A stretch of 64,000 nucleotides of DNA from Dokdonella fugitiva (GTDB lineage: Bacteria; Pseudomonadota; Gammaproteobacteria; Xanthomonadales; Rhodanobacteraceae), in assembly GCF_004342425.1 (NCBI RefSeq), contig NZ_SLWQ01000006.1, positions 1 to 64,000 of the forward strand, in the 5' to 3' direction. Position 1 is the stretch's first letter; the number at the start of each line of letters is the position of its first letter. The position numbers were made by a program, and so were the translations under genes. Shown here one piece after another: positions 1-8,430 of the stretch. The notes beneath the pieces were generated by a model, which was not told the DNA's origin, did no database searches, and saw nothing but the letters and a program-made list of their open reading frames with translations.

Positions 1-3000
1 GGTGTCCACCGTGAACTCCTGCGCACAGTAGTACTGCACGCCCGTACCCGACGTCGAGCCGCCCGGGTTGGCGAACGTCGGGCTGCTCGTCGTCAGCGCA
101 GCGTTGAAGAACGCCGGCTGCGGCGTCGTGTTCACCGCGAAGTTCGCCGTGACCGTGCAGTCCGCCGTGATCGCGCCTGTCGTGTAGGTGTTGCCGGCGA
201 GCGAACCGCCGCAACCCGTCACCGTGTCGATGTGGAAACCGGCACCCGCGGTCACCGTGAAGGCCGTCGTCGCGCCGTCGTTCACCACCGCGCTCGGCGG
301 CGTGATCGTGCCCGTGCCCGTGCCGACGACGGCCGTGACCGTATGCTGCGTCGTGCCGAACAGGCCGACCAGCACAGGATCATGATCGGACGCGCGATAC
401 GGCGTGCCCGGTTCCCAGACCACGCGCGGAGGCGTCAGCGCCGATCCGTCCGGCTTCTCCTCCTGCGCCGCTTCGCCGGTGTCGCGGATCTCGTCGTTGT
501 AGTCGAACGAAGGCACTTCGTCGGAATTGATGTGCCAGGCGTCCGCGCCGGTGATCTGCGGCTGCAGGCTCGCGTTGGCGAGCGCGTAATCGAGGTGGCC
601 GAGCTCACCGTCGAACTGGTACGAGTACGCGTTCGTGCCGTGCAGCACGGTCTCCATGTCGGCGTAGCCGCCGGCCGCGAGGGCGGCGATGGGCGCTTCG
701 CTCGCGTACGAATTGAAGTCGCCGAGCAGGAGCACGTCCGGATCGCTGGCGGCCGGGATCACCGTATTGTTGATCCAGGTCATCGTGCGGTTGGCCTGCT
801 GCGTACGCTTGGACGCCCAACAGCCCTGGCCGTCGCCCTGATCGGCGTCGACGCCGCTGGCCGGGCAGCTGCCCTTCGACTTGAGATGGTTGGCGACGAC
901 CGTGAAACGCTTGCCGAACGCGGCGTTCGCGGCGTCGACGACGTCGAACGTCTGCGCGGTAGGCGGGCGATCGTGGATCGGATCGTTGTCGACCAGCGGC
1001 GAGCCGACCATCGCCACCACACCCGTGCGATAGACGATCTGCACGCGGATCGCGTCGGTGCCGAGCGTGCCGCCCGTGCTTGCCGCCGCATACGGATGCG
1101 TGCCGCCGCAGCGCGCGTTCACCGCGCCCAGCAGGTCGTCGATCGTCGCGCTCGGCGTCGTGTTCTCGAGTTCCATGAACGCGGCGACGTCGGGGTTGAG
1201 CGTGCAGATCACGATCGACGCGCGCTCGCGCTGGCGATCGAGCTCGGCGTTGCTGTCGGCACCGCGGCAGTCGAGCGTGCCGCCGGGCCCGCACGGGCCG
1301 CTGTTGTTCGACGACGTCGTGTCGATCGTCGTGAAGTAGTTGAGCAGGTTCATGCCGACGACGCGGATCGCCCCGCCGACGTCCGGCGGCGTCGCCGGGC
1401 GCGTGTTCACCGGCGTGAACGTGACCGGATGCGCGACCGTCGGGCGGATGCGCCAGGCATCGGTGCCGGACAGCCCCGCGAACGACCAGTGCAGCACGCC
1501 GGTGAGGCCGGAAATCGTGTCGCCGCCGCGGAAATAGTCGACGCCCTGGGTGCCGACGCCGAAACCGCCGTTCTGGTGCGGCCAGTACATCGCCTGCTGG
1601 CCGTTCGGCTGCGCGAGCACGGAATTCTGCACGTTGTTGTCGTCGTCGAGGATGACGCGACGACGCGCGAGGTTGTCCAGGTGCGCGGCGAGGCCTGCGA
1701 CGCTCGGGGCGTTGTCCTCGGTGAACGTGCGCGATCGGCCGCCCTGCAGCAGCTCGATCTGGCCGTAGCGCGGCAGTTCGAAGAATTCGGAGATCGTCAG
1801 CGTGTCGGCGAAGGTGACGAGCATCGCTTCGCGCGCCTCATAGAACGCGTTGATGTCGCCGACGACGGGCAGCGAGATCGTCGCCGGCGTGACTTCTGCG
1901 AGATGGTTGCCGCCGTCGGTGACGACCACGTTCGCGGCCGCCGGTGGAGACACTTCCGTCATGTCGAAGAACTCGCTGACCAGGCCGGTCACGCGCACGC
2001 GCTGGCCTTCCGCGACCGCACCCGCCGCACACGGCGTGCAGAACACGAAGACCGCTTCGGATGTATTCGGGTCGGCATCGATGTCGGCGTCCTCTTCCTG
2101 CAGGAAGAAGCCGCTGAGCTTGGCCGAGCCGAGGAACTCGGCGGTGACCACGCCTTCGATGGTCACGGTCGCGCCCACCATCGGCGACGCGGCGCCGATG
2201 CCCTGCACGTCGTGGATCTTCGTCACGTCGTCGTTGACGATCGTGCCGACCGCCTGGGCATCGTCGACCGACGCGTTGACGACGTTGCTGACGTTGACGT
2301 TGAACGTCTCGTCCGGTTCGCTGGTCGTGTCGCCGTTGACGAGGACGGTGAACGCGTAGATCGTGCTGCCCGCCGGGATCGTCTGCGCCGTCAGCGCCTT
2401 CTGCGTGTAATCGGATGGTGCCGTCGCGCTGCCGTCGGCGGTCGCGATGTCGAACGTCACGCCAGCGGGACCTGCCGGCTGGGTCAGCGACACGGTGAAC
2501 GTGTAGCTCGTCGTACCCGCGTTGCCCTCGTTGTGCGAGACATCCGCGATCGACAGGTGCGGCGCGTCGTTGTCGACGATCGTGCCCTGGCCCTGCCCGT
2601 CCGTGACGGTCGCACCGGTGACGTTGGTCACGTTGACGAAGAACGTCTCGTTCTGTTCCGGCACGGTATCGCCGTTGATCGTGACGTCGAACGTATAGGT
2701 CGTGCTGCCGGCGGGAATCGTCTGGCCGGTCAGCGAGTTCGCGACGTAGTCGCTGCCCGCGCTCGCGGTGCCGTCGGCCGTCGCGATGTCGAACGTGACG
2801 CCGCCCGGGCCTGCCGGCTGCGACAGGCTGACCGTGAACGTCGCGGTCGTCGTTCCGGCGTCGCCTTCGTTGACCGATACGTCGTTGATGCTGAGGTTCG
2901 GGGCAACGCCCGCGGAGTTGTGCGGGGTATACGACTGCGGACCCGTGAAGTCCGCCGAATTGACGTCGGTATCCTGCGTGCGCACGAAAGCGAACACGGA

Positions 3001-3519
3001 GCCGCTGCCCGGCGTCGTGATGCCCGTGCCTTCACGACACGGACTCGACGGAGCGCCGACGCCGTCCTGCTTCGTGCTCGATGCGTCGAGGATCTGGATA
3101 CCGGCGAAACTCGTCGAACCGAAATCCGAAATGCCGGTGGCGCCCCAGGAAAGATCCGTCGTGACCGTTCCGGTATAGCCACTTCCCGTGAGCAGGAAGT
3201 ACTGGCCCGCCTGCAGCGCGACGCCCGCCGGCACCGTCACGCGGTCGCTCGCGTTGCCGGGCGAACCGTTCGCACAGCCTTGCAGCTTCCACCCCCCGAT
3301 GGTGACCGTGCTGGCGCTGGTGTTGTGCAGTTCGACGAATTCGTCGCCCGCGCCAACGCTGCCGCGGACCTGGAAAGCGGATATCACCACGCCACTGGGC
3401 GATGCCAGCGCGGGGCTTGCCAACGCCGCCAGCAGCAATGCGCCGACGGCCGCGGCGAAACTTGGAACGAAGTGACGATCGACTCGCGCCTGGCGCGAGC
3501 GCTTGGACTGGAACGGCAT
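1..3519 (-). CDS. Secreted ExeM/NucH-type endonuclease with lamin-tail and Calx-beta domains (partial at left edge)
   Basis: The reading frame enters from the left edge, so the C-terminus is missing; about 1173 residues are visible. It starts at ATG 3519 (GTG 3522 is an alternative) behind an AGGGGA ribosome site. Residues 1-39 form a signal peptide ending near SPALA. A lamin-tail domain follows (about 40-170, with GDEFVELHN). Two Calx-beta-like repeats lie at about 203-310 and 320-420 (SINDVSVNEGDAGTT). An endonuclease/exonuclease/phosphatase domain lies at about 715-1055, with VVGMNLLNYF, LLGDFNSY and SDHDPVL. A TVTA...TVTANFAV repeat and the start of another segment follow. This order matches extracellular nucleases of the ExeM/NucH group, which degrade DNA outside the cell. 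Role inferred from family; metal and substrate choice cannot be read here. Confidence 0.88.
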   Translation of the reverse strand, partial: MPFQSKRSRQARVDRHFVPSFAAAVGALLLAALASPALASPSGVVISAFQVRGSVGAGDEFVELHNTSASTVTIGGWKLQGCANGSPGNASDRVTVPAGVALQAGQYFLLTGSGYTGTVTTDLSWGATGISDFGSTSFAGIQILDASSTKQDGVGAPSSPCREGTGITTPGSGSVFAFVRTQDTDVNSADFTGPQSYTPHNSAGVAPNLSINDVSVNEGDAGTTTATFTVSLSQPAGPGGVTFDIATADGTASAGSDYVANSLTGQTIPAGSTTYTFDVTINGDTVPEQNETFFVNVTNVTGATVTDGQGQGTIVDNDAPHLSIADVSHNEGNAGTTSYTFTVSLTQPAGPAGVTFDIATADGSATAPSDYTQKALTAQTIPAGSTIYAFTVLVNGDTTSEPDETFNVNVSNVVNASVDDAQAVGTIVNDDVTKIHDVQGIGAASPMVGATVTIEGVVTAEFLGSAKLSGFFLQEEDADIDADPNTSEAVFVFCTPCAAGAVAEGQRVRVTGLVSEFFDMTEVSPPAAANVVVTDGGNHLAEVTPATISLPVVGDINAFYEAREAMLVTFADTLTISEFFELPRYGQIELLQGGRSRTFTEDNAPSVAGLAAHLDNLARRRVILDDDNNVQNSVLAQPNGQQAMYWPHQNGGFGVGTQGVDYFRGGDTISGLTGVLHWSFAGLSGTDAWRIRPTVAHPVTFTPVNTRPATPPDVGGAIRVVGMNLLNYFTTIDTTSSNNSGPCGPGGTLDCRGADSNAELDRQRERASIVICTLNPDVAAFMELENTTPSATIDDLLGAVNARCGGTHPYAAASTGGTLGTDAIRVQIVYRTGVVAMVGSPLVDNDPIHDRPPTAQTFDVVDAANAAFGKRFTVVANHLKSKGSCPASGVDADQGDGQGCWASKRTQQANRTMTWINNTVIPAASDPDVLLLGDFNSYASEAPIAALAAGGYADMETVLHGTNAYSYQFDGELGHLDYALANASLQPQITGADAWHINSDEVPSFDYNDEIRDTGEAAQEEKPDGSALTPPRVVWEPGTPYRASDHDPVLVGLFGTTQHTVTAVVGTGTGTITPPSAVVNDGATTAFTVTAGAGFHIDTVTGCGGSLAGNTYTTGAITADCTVTANFAVNTTPQPAFFNAALTTSSPTFANPGGSTSGTGVQYYCAQEFTVDT

Positions 3520-3689
3520 CACGATATTCCCCTGCAGATGGGCTGCGCAGCAACCGCAGCCCGCGAAGTCTACCGGCCAAAACGCGAACGCATTGATGCG
3601 GCGCAGCAATCCGGTTCGTTTGCCGGCCGGCCCCGGGTTGCCGTGCCAGCATGACCACGGTATGCGACAGGCGGATGACGGACGCCGGG

Positions 3690-4931
3690 TCAGGTGCCGC
3701 CCGGGCGCTCCTGCAGCACGAGCTCGATCACCGAACACACGGCTTCGAAGTCGGCATCGGCGAGCCACGGGCTGTTCGAGATGGTCAACGTCGTTGCAGC
3801 GAAGCGGCGCGCATTCGGCACGTCGGCCGGCGCGACCACGTCGCGCAGGTAGGCGTAATCCGGCAAGGCATGGATGAACAGGCGGCTGACGCCGCGTCCT
3901 TCGCCCCAGAGCCGCGCGAGTACTCGATCGCGCGTGGCCTCGTCCGGCATCCGCACGATGAAGAACGGCCAGGTGCCGTTCGCATCGCCTGCATCGCCGA
4001 GCACGTCGATATCCCCGATTGCGGCGAGCCGCGCGTGCCGGCGCCGCGCGCGCAGTGCTCCCTCGGCGACGAATGCGGGCCAGCGCGCGAATGCGCGTGC
4101 GCCGACGTTTCGGCGCCAGCGGCCGAGCGTGTGCAGCGGAATGCGTAGCGGAAAATCGTCGCCGACCGCAGCGACCGGGTCGCCGCGGCGCAGCGCACGG
4201 CGCAGTGGCGCGCCGTAAGCGAAGCGCAACAACGACGGTCGGTAACAGGCGTGGTAGGCAAGCAGCTCGAACGACCGGCGCAGCTCCCAGGCCGGTCTCC
4301 ACGGCACGATCTCGCGGCTCGTGCGGCGCAGCTCGCGCCGCAGGCTCGCGTCCGCGCTCACGAGCAGCCCACCTTCGTAGGTCGTCAGGCCCTTGCCGAC
4401 CGCGAGGCTGAAGAAGCCGGCGTCGCCGTCGAGGCCGACCGACACGCGCCCGCGACGCGCGCCGAACGCCTGCGCGGCGTCCTCGATCACGAATGCCCCG
4501 GCCGCGTGCGCGAGCGCGACGGCGGCCGCGACATCGGCGACGCGTCCGCCGAGGTGCGTCGGCACCAGCGCGAGCACGTCGCGGTCGCAGGCTCGCGCGA
4601 GCGCCTGCGCGTCGAAGTCGATCGAGCCCGGCGCGAGGTCGCACAGGCGCAGTTCGAGGCCGCAATGGGCGACCGCGATCGCGACCAGCGGGCAGGTGTA
4701 CGCCGGCACGACCACGACGCGGCGGCCGCTGAGGCGATGCAGCGTGGTGAGCGCGACGACGAGCGCCGCGGTGCCCGAGCACTCGGCCTGGACCTCGTCG
4801 GCGCCGATGAACGCGGCGGCCCGGCGTTCGAGGCTGCCTTGTCGCGGCGCGAACGGCCAGAGGTCGCCCCAGCGCGGGGGCAACCCCGCGGTCGGCGGCG
4901 CTTCAGTGCGGCGCGGGCGGCGGATCGCCAT
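3690..4931 (-). CDS. DegT/DnrJ/EryC1/StrS-family PLP-dependent aminotransferase
   Basis: A 413-residue protein of the DegT/ArnB fold, which transaminates keto-sugars or similar ketones using PLP. Visible hallmarks are the phosphate-binding SGTAAL segment near residue 52, the PLP-ring aspartate in VIEDAAQAFGA, and the likely Schiff-base lysine in FSLAVGKGLTTYEGG. The start at 4931 overlaps the end of the upstream small EamA gene by 29 bases, so the three minus-strand genes are probably one operon. Aminotransferase plus two ArnE/ArnF-sized flippase-like proteins recalls part of the aminoarabinose lipid A pathway, but no ArnA, ArnC, ArnD or ArnT homologue is in the window. The substrate is unknown. 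Confidence 0.85.
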   Translation of the reverse strand: MAIRRPRRTEAPPTAGLPPRWGDLWPFAPRQGSLERRAAAFIGADEVQAECSGTAALVVALTTLHRLSGRRVVVVPAYTCPLVAIAVAHCGLELRLCDLAPGSIDFDAQALARACDRDVLALVPTHLGGRVADVAAAVALAHAAGAFVIEDAAQAFGARRGRVSVGLDGDAGFFSLAVGKGLTTYEGGLLVSADASLRRELRRTSREIVPWRPAWELRRSFELLAYHACYRPSLLRFAYGAPLRRALRRGDPVAAVGDDFPLRIPLHTLGRWRRNVGARAFARWPAFVAEGALRARRRHARLAAIGDIDVLGDAGDANGTWPFFIVRMPDEATRDRVLARLWGEGRGVSRLFIHALPDYAYLRDVVAPADVPNARRFAATTLTISNSPWLADADFEAVCSVIELVLQERPGGT

Positions 4932-5295
4932 CGGTTTCGCTGATCGCGAGGCAGACGATGCCGGCGATGATGAGCGCGCTGCCGATCCATTGCGGCGTGC
5001 CGATGCGTTCGTTGAACAGCACCACCGACAGCACCATCACGCTGACCACCTCGAGGTGCGAGGCGGCGAACGCGGGACCGATCGGCGCGTGTTCGAGCAG
5101 GGTCATCCAGGTCACGAACGCGCCGATGTAGCAGGCGATCGCGCAGTACACCCACGGCGAGGCCAGCACGCGCAGCACCCATGCGAGGTTCGCCTCCGGC
5201 GGCATCGCATGGTTCGCGGTGAGCTTGAAGCAGATCTGCGCGAAGGTGTCGAAGCAGACGAGCACGAGGAAGCCGACCAGATAGAAGCGCCTCAT
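4903..5295 (-). CDS. Small EamA/EmrE-like membrane protein (ArnE/ArnF size), second of a pair
   Basis: A 130-residue protein with four hydrophobic segments (about 3-20, 38-60, 70-92, 98-118). It is a half-size DMT-superfamily protein like EmrE or the undecaprenyl-phosphate-aminoarabinose flippase subunits ArnE and ArnF. The start is ATG 5295, two bases after the stop of the paired gene, so translation is likely coupled. Because such proteins often act as heterodimers, this one probably partners the neighbouring 119-residue protein. A long open frame continues upstream in the same frame, but it has no EamA features, so I place the start at MRRFYLVGFL. Confidence 0.8.
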   Translation of the reverse strand: MRRFYLVGFLVLVCFDTFAQICFKLTANHAMPPEANLAWVLRVLASPWVYCAIACYIGAFVTWMTLLEHAPIGPAFAASHLEVVSVMVLSVVLFNERIGTPQWIGSALIIAGIVCLAISETDGDPPPAPH

Positions 5296-5297
5296 CC

Positions 5298-5657
5298 TCA
5301 ACCCCCGATGCCGACGACGGCGACGCCGGCTGCGATGAGCAGGATGCCGAACGTGCGCATCGGCGAGAGCTTCTCGGCGAACAGCAGGCGCCCCGCGATC
5401 ATCACCGCGACGATGTTGATCGAGCCGAGCAGCACGCCTTCGGACAACGGCACCAGCGAGAGGAAGGCGAGCCAGACGAGGAACTCGCCTACGTAGCAGG
5501 CGATGCCGGACCAGATCCACGGCCGCCGCGCCATCGCCTTCCAGCGCGCGAGTCCTTCGCCGAGGTCCGCTCCCGCGGCGGCCGCCTTGAACGAAAGTTG
5601 CCCGAAAGTATCGAGCACTATGTTGGCCAGCCAGAGCATGACGACGGTGGCGGACAT
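5298..5657 (-). CDS. Small EamA/EmrE-like membrane protein (ArnE/ArnF size), first of a pair
   Basis: A 119-residue protein with four hydrophobic segments, starting MSATVVMLWLANIVLDTFGQ and ending in an EamA-type LLIAAGVAVVGIG helix. ATG 5657 is preceded by AGGA at good spacing. It is the first gene of the minus-strand operon, followed after two bases by its paralogue and then the DegT aminotransferase. It faces the acyl carrier protein gene across a 160-base divergent region. By analogy with ArnE/ArnF the pair may flip a lipid-linked amino sugar across the inner membrane; this is inference from size, pairing and neighbour, not from a specific motif. Confidence 0.78.
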   Translation of the reverse strand: MSATVVMLWLANIVLDTFGQLSFKAAAAGADLGEGLARWKAMARRPWIWSGIACYVGEFLVWLAFLSLVPLSEGVLLGSINIVAVMIAGRLLFAEKLSPMRTFGILLIAAGVAVVGIGG

Positions 5658-5817
5658 CGGTTCCTGCTGGCGTGCGATGCGGGCGGCGCAGTATGCCCGC
5701 GCGGGCGCTGCAAGTCGAAACGCCATCGCCTGCCGCTTGAACAACGTGGCACGCCCGGCGATCATCCGGCTGCCCGCGTCGCCGCCGTCGATGCGCGACG
5801 AATCCGAGGAGACGTGA

Positions 5818-6078
5818 ATGAGCAGCGTGCAGGACACCGTGTTCGACATCATCGCCAAGGAATCGGGCATCGATCGCGCCCGCATCACGCCCGAGGCGAC
5901 CTTGAAGGACCTCGAGATCCAGTCGCTCGACGCGGTGCAGATCATTTTCGAGATCGAAGACCACTTCAAGATCACGATGCCCGACCGCGACCCGCAATTC
6001 GACACCGAGTCCGTCAAGGGCCTGGTCGAGACGGTCGAAAGGCTGCTGGCCGAGCAGGCGACGCAGCCGGCGCCCTGA
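5818..6078 (+). CDS. Acyl carrier protein (phosphopantetheine-binding)
   Basis: An 86-residue acidic ACP. Ser36 in LEIQSLDAVQ sits where phosphopantetheine is attached; the usual DSL is replaced by QSL. The length and four-helix pattern are typical. A strong AGGAG site lies six bases before ATG. It is followed after 16 bases by a ketoacyl synthase, so the pair likely builds or elongates an acyl chain separate from the housekeeping acpP-fabF set, since no other fab gene is nearby. It is transcribed divergently from two EamA proteins and an aminotransferase, which suggests a dedicated amino-lipid or modified-lipid pathway. Confidence 0.88.
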   Translation: MSSVQDTVFDIIAKESGIDRARITPEATLKDLEIQSLDAVQIIFEIEDHFKITMPDRDPQFDTESVKGLVETVERLLAEQATQPAP

Positions 6079-6094
6079 GGTGCGCGGCACCCGC

Positions 6095-7309
6095 ATGCAG
6101 CGCGTCGTCATCACCGGCATGGGCGCGGTCACCCCGCTCGGCCTCGATGCCATCTCCACCTGGTCCGCGATGCGCGAAGGCCGCGTCGCGATCGGCCCGA
6201 TCACGAGCATGCCGCGCGACGGCCTGCGCTTCGGCATCGCCGCCGAGGTGCAGGGTTTCGATCCGCTCGCGCACTTCGAAGAGAAGAAGCTGATCCTGTT
6301 CGACCGCGTGTCGCAGCTGGCGCTGGTCGCCGCGCGCGAGGCGATCGCCCAGTCCGGCCTCGACTTCGCCGCCGAGGGCCTCGGCGAGAACACCGCGGTC
6401 GTCATCGGCACGGGCGTCGGCGGCGAGCAGACCCACGACGAGGCGTCCCGCCGCCTGTACGGGGAAAACAACCCGCGCACCCATCCGCTGACCATCGTGC
6501 GACTGATGGCCAACGCGCCGGCGAGCCAGATCTGCATCGAACACAAGCTGACCGGGCCCTCGTTCGCGACCTCGAGCGCGTGCGCTTCGGCCAACCACGC
6601 GCTCGCGCAGGCGTTCCACATGGTGCGCAGCGGCGTCGCCGACGCCGCGGTCGCCGGCGGCAGCGAGGCGTGCATCACGCTCGGCGTGATCCGCGCCTGG
6701 GAAGCGATGCGCGTGATGGCCGACGACACCTGCCGGCCATTCTCGAAACAGCGCCGCGGCATGGTGCTCGGCGAAGGCGCCGCGGTGTTCGTGCTCGAGA
6801 CGCTCGAACGCGCGCAGCGGCGCGGCGCGACGATCCTCGCGGAATTCGCCGGTGCGGGCATGTCGGCCGACGCCGGCGACATCGTGTTCCCGTCGGAAGC
6901 CGGCGCGGCGAAGGCGATCACGCGCGCGCTCGCCGACGGCGGCATCGGCGTCGACGAGGTCGGTTACATCAACGCGCACGGCACCGGCACGCCGGCGAAC
7001 GACCCGACCGAAAGCAAGGCGATCCGGCGCGTTTTCGGCGCACACGCCGATGCGCTCGCGGTGTCGTCGACGAAGTCGATGCACGGGCATGCGCTCGGCG
7101 CTGCCGGCGCGATCGAGCTCGTCGCGACGATCGGTGCGCTGCGCGACGGCGTGCTGCCGCCGACGATGAACTTCATCGACCCCGACCCCGGATGCGACCT
7201 CGATTACGTCGCCAACGCGGCGCGCGAGCGCCCGGTGCGCGCGGCGATCAGCAACTCGTTCGCGTTCGGCGGCCTCAATGCGGTGCTCGCGCTGCGCCGG
7301 GCGCCCTAG
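6095..7309 (+). CDS. Beta-ketoacyl-ACP synthase, KAS II (FabF) type
   Basis: A 404-residue condensing enzyme extending acyl-ACP with malonyl-ACP. The complete Cys-His-His triad is visible: Cys163 in SSACASANHAL, His295 in NAHGTGTPAND and His332 in KSMHGHALGAAG. Start choice is uncertain: ATG 6095 begins the conserved MQRVVITGMGAVTPLG, while an in-frame GTG at 6080 touches the ACP stop. It is co-transcribed with the ACP. It could serve a specialised lipid or polyketide product; the catalytic triad argues against a chain-length-factor role. Confidence 0.88.
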   Translation: MQRVVITGMGAVTPLGLDAISTWSAMREGRVAIGPITSMPRDGLRFGIAAEVQGFDPLAHFEEKKLILFDRVSQLALVAAREAIAQSGLDFAAEGLGENTAVVIGTGVGGEQTHDEASRRLYGENNPRTHPLTIVRLMANAPASQICIEHKLTGPSFATSSACASANHALAQAFHMVRSGVADAAVAGGSEACITLGVIRAWEAMRVMADDTCRPFSKQRRGMVLGEGAAVFVLETLERAQRRGATILAEFAGAGMSADAGDIVFPSEAGAAKAITRALADGGIGVDEVGYINAHGTGTPANDPTESKAIRRVFGAHADALAVSSTKSMHGHALGAAGAIELVATIGALRDGVLPPTMNFIDPDPGCDLDYVANAARERPVRAAISNSFAFGGLNAVLALRRAP

Positions 7310-7456
7310 GAAAGGTGCGGACGCATTGAGCATCGTCGTTGCCGCGGCAGCGCGGCTCCTGCTCGCCCTGCCGAGGGCCCCAGGAACGACTGGAAGTGAC
7401 CACCCGGCGTGCGGCGCGGCCGCGTCGGCTGCGCCAGCCCGGCCACGTTCTTAGGA

Positions 7457-7473
7457 CATGCCGGCCCGGCATG
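7457..7473. other. Perfect 8-bp inverted repeat upstream of cysD
   Basis: CATGCCGG and its complement are separated by a single base in the 218-base gap between the ketoacyl synthase and cysD. It lies 55-71 bases upstream of cysD. No T-run follows, so it is not a clear terminator; a repressor or activator site is possible. Confidence 0.25.
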
Positions 7474-7495
7474 GCCGCGCGCCCGCGGCACGCCG

Positions 7496-7501
7496 TAAAC
7501 T
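7496..7501 (+). promoter_or_regulatory. Probable -10 element of the cysD operon
   Basis: TAAACT lies 27 bases upstream of the cysD start, within GCCGTAAACTCGCG. Several genes in this window carry a similar TAxxxT hexamer at comparable distance. No convincing -35 is visible, so this is weak evidence. Confidence 0.35.
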
Positions 7502-7527
7502 CGCGTTTTCGCTCGACGTCCGAACCG

Positions 7528-8430
7528 ATGACCGCGCTGACCCACCTGCAACGCCTCGAAGCCGAGAGCATCGACATCCTGCGCGAGGCGGTCGCCGAGT
7601 CGGAGCGCCCGGTCATGCTCTATTCGATCGGCAAGGACAGCTCGGTCATGCTGCACCTCGCGCGCAAGGCATTCTTCCCGTCGCGCCCGCCGTTCCCGCT
7701 GCTGCACGTCGACACGACCTGGAAGTTCCGCGCGATGTACGAGCTGCGCGACCGCATGGCGCGCGAGTCGGGGCAGGAACTCATCGTGCATCGCAATCCG
7801 GAAGCGCTGCGCCTGGGCATCAACCCGTTCACGCACGGCTCGGCGCTGCACACCGACATCTGGAAGACGCAGGGCCTCAAGCAGGCGCTCGACCAGCATG
7901 GCTTCGACCTCGCCTTCGGCGGCGCGCGCCGCGACGAGGAGAAGTCGCGCGCGAAGGAGCGCGTGTTCTCGTTCCGCTCGGCGCAGCACCAGTGGGACCC
8001 GAAGAACCAGCGCCCCGAGCTCTGGCGCCTCTACAACGCGCGCAAGAACAAGGGCGAGAGCATCCGCGTGTTCCCGCTCTCGAACTGGACCGAGCTCGAC
8101 ATCTGGCAATACATCGTCGCCGAACGAATCCCGATCGTGCCGTTGTACCTCGCCGCCGAACGTCCCGTCGTCGAGCGCGACGGCACCCTCGTGATGGTCG
8201 ACGACGAGCGCTTCCCGCTGCGCGAAGGCGAAACGCCGATGCTGCGCCGCGTGCGCTTCCGCACGCTCGGCTGCTACCCGCTTACCGGCGCGATCGAGTC
8301 CGACGCCGACACCCTGCCCGCGATCATCCGCGAGATGCTCGTCGCGCGCACGAGCGAGCGCCAGGGCCGCCTGATCGACCAGGATGCGGGCGCGTCGATG
8401 GAGAAGAAGAAGGCCGAGGGGTATTTCTGA
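7528..8430 (+). CDS. cysD: Sulfate adenylyltransferase subunit 2 (CysD)
   Basis: A 300-residue protein, the usual CysD length. It adenylates sulfate with ATP to make APS, driven by the GTPase subunit CysN. The PP-loop motif [18 protein letters not shown] is at about residues 32-49, followed by the conserved [10 protein letters not shown] and [22 protein letters not shown] segments. The start at ATG 7528 gives the conserved [15 protein letters not shown]. The stop overlaps the cysNC start by one base, so the two are translationally coupled. First enzyme of assimilatory sulfate reduction. Confidence 0.96.
   Translation: MTALTHLQRLEAESIDILREAVAESERPVMLYSIGKDSSVMLHLARKAFFPSRPPFPLLHVDTTWKFRAMYELRDRMARESGQELIVHRNPEALRLGINPFTHGSALHTDIWKTQGLKQALDQHGFDLAFGGARRDEEKSRAKERVFSFRSAQHQWDPKNQRPELWRLYNARKNKGESIRVFPLSNWTELDIWQYIVAERIPIVPLYLAAERPVVERDGTLVMVDDERFPLREGETPMLRRVRFRTLGCYPLTGAIESDADTLPAIIREMLVARTSERQGRLIDQDAGASMEKKKAEGYF

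Noticed and set aside
232..3654. 1140-residue plus-strand open frame
   Set aside because: It is antisense to the nuclease gene, with extreme Arg/Ala/Val composition and no domain; a GC-rich shadow frame.
3690..5657. A complete aminoarabinose (Arn) lipid A pathway
   Set aside because: Only ArnB-like and ArnE/F-like proteins are present; ArnA, ArnC, ArnD and ArnT are absent from the window.
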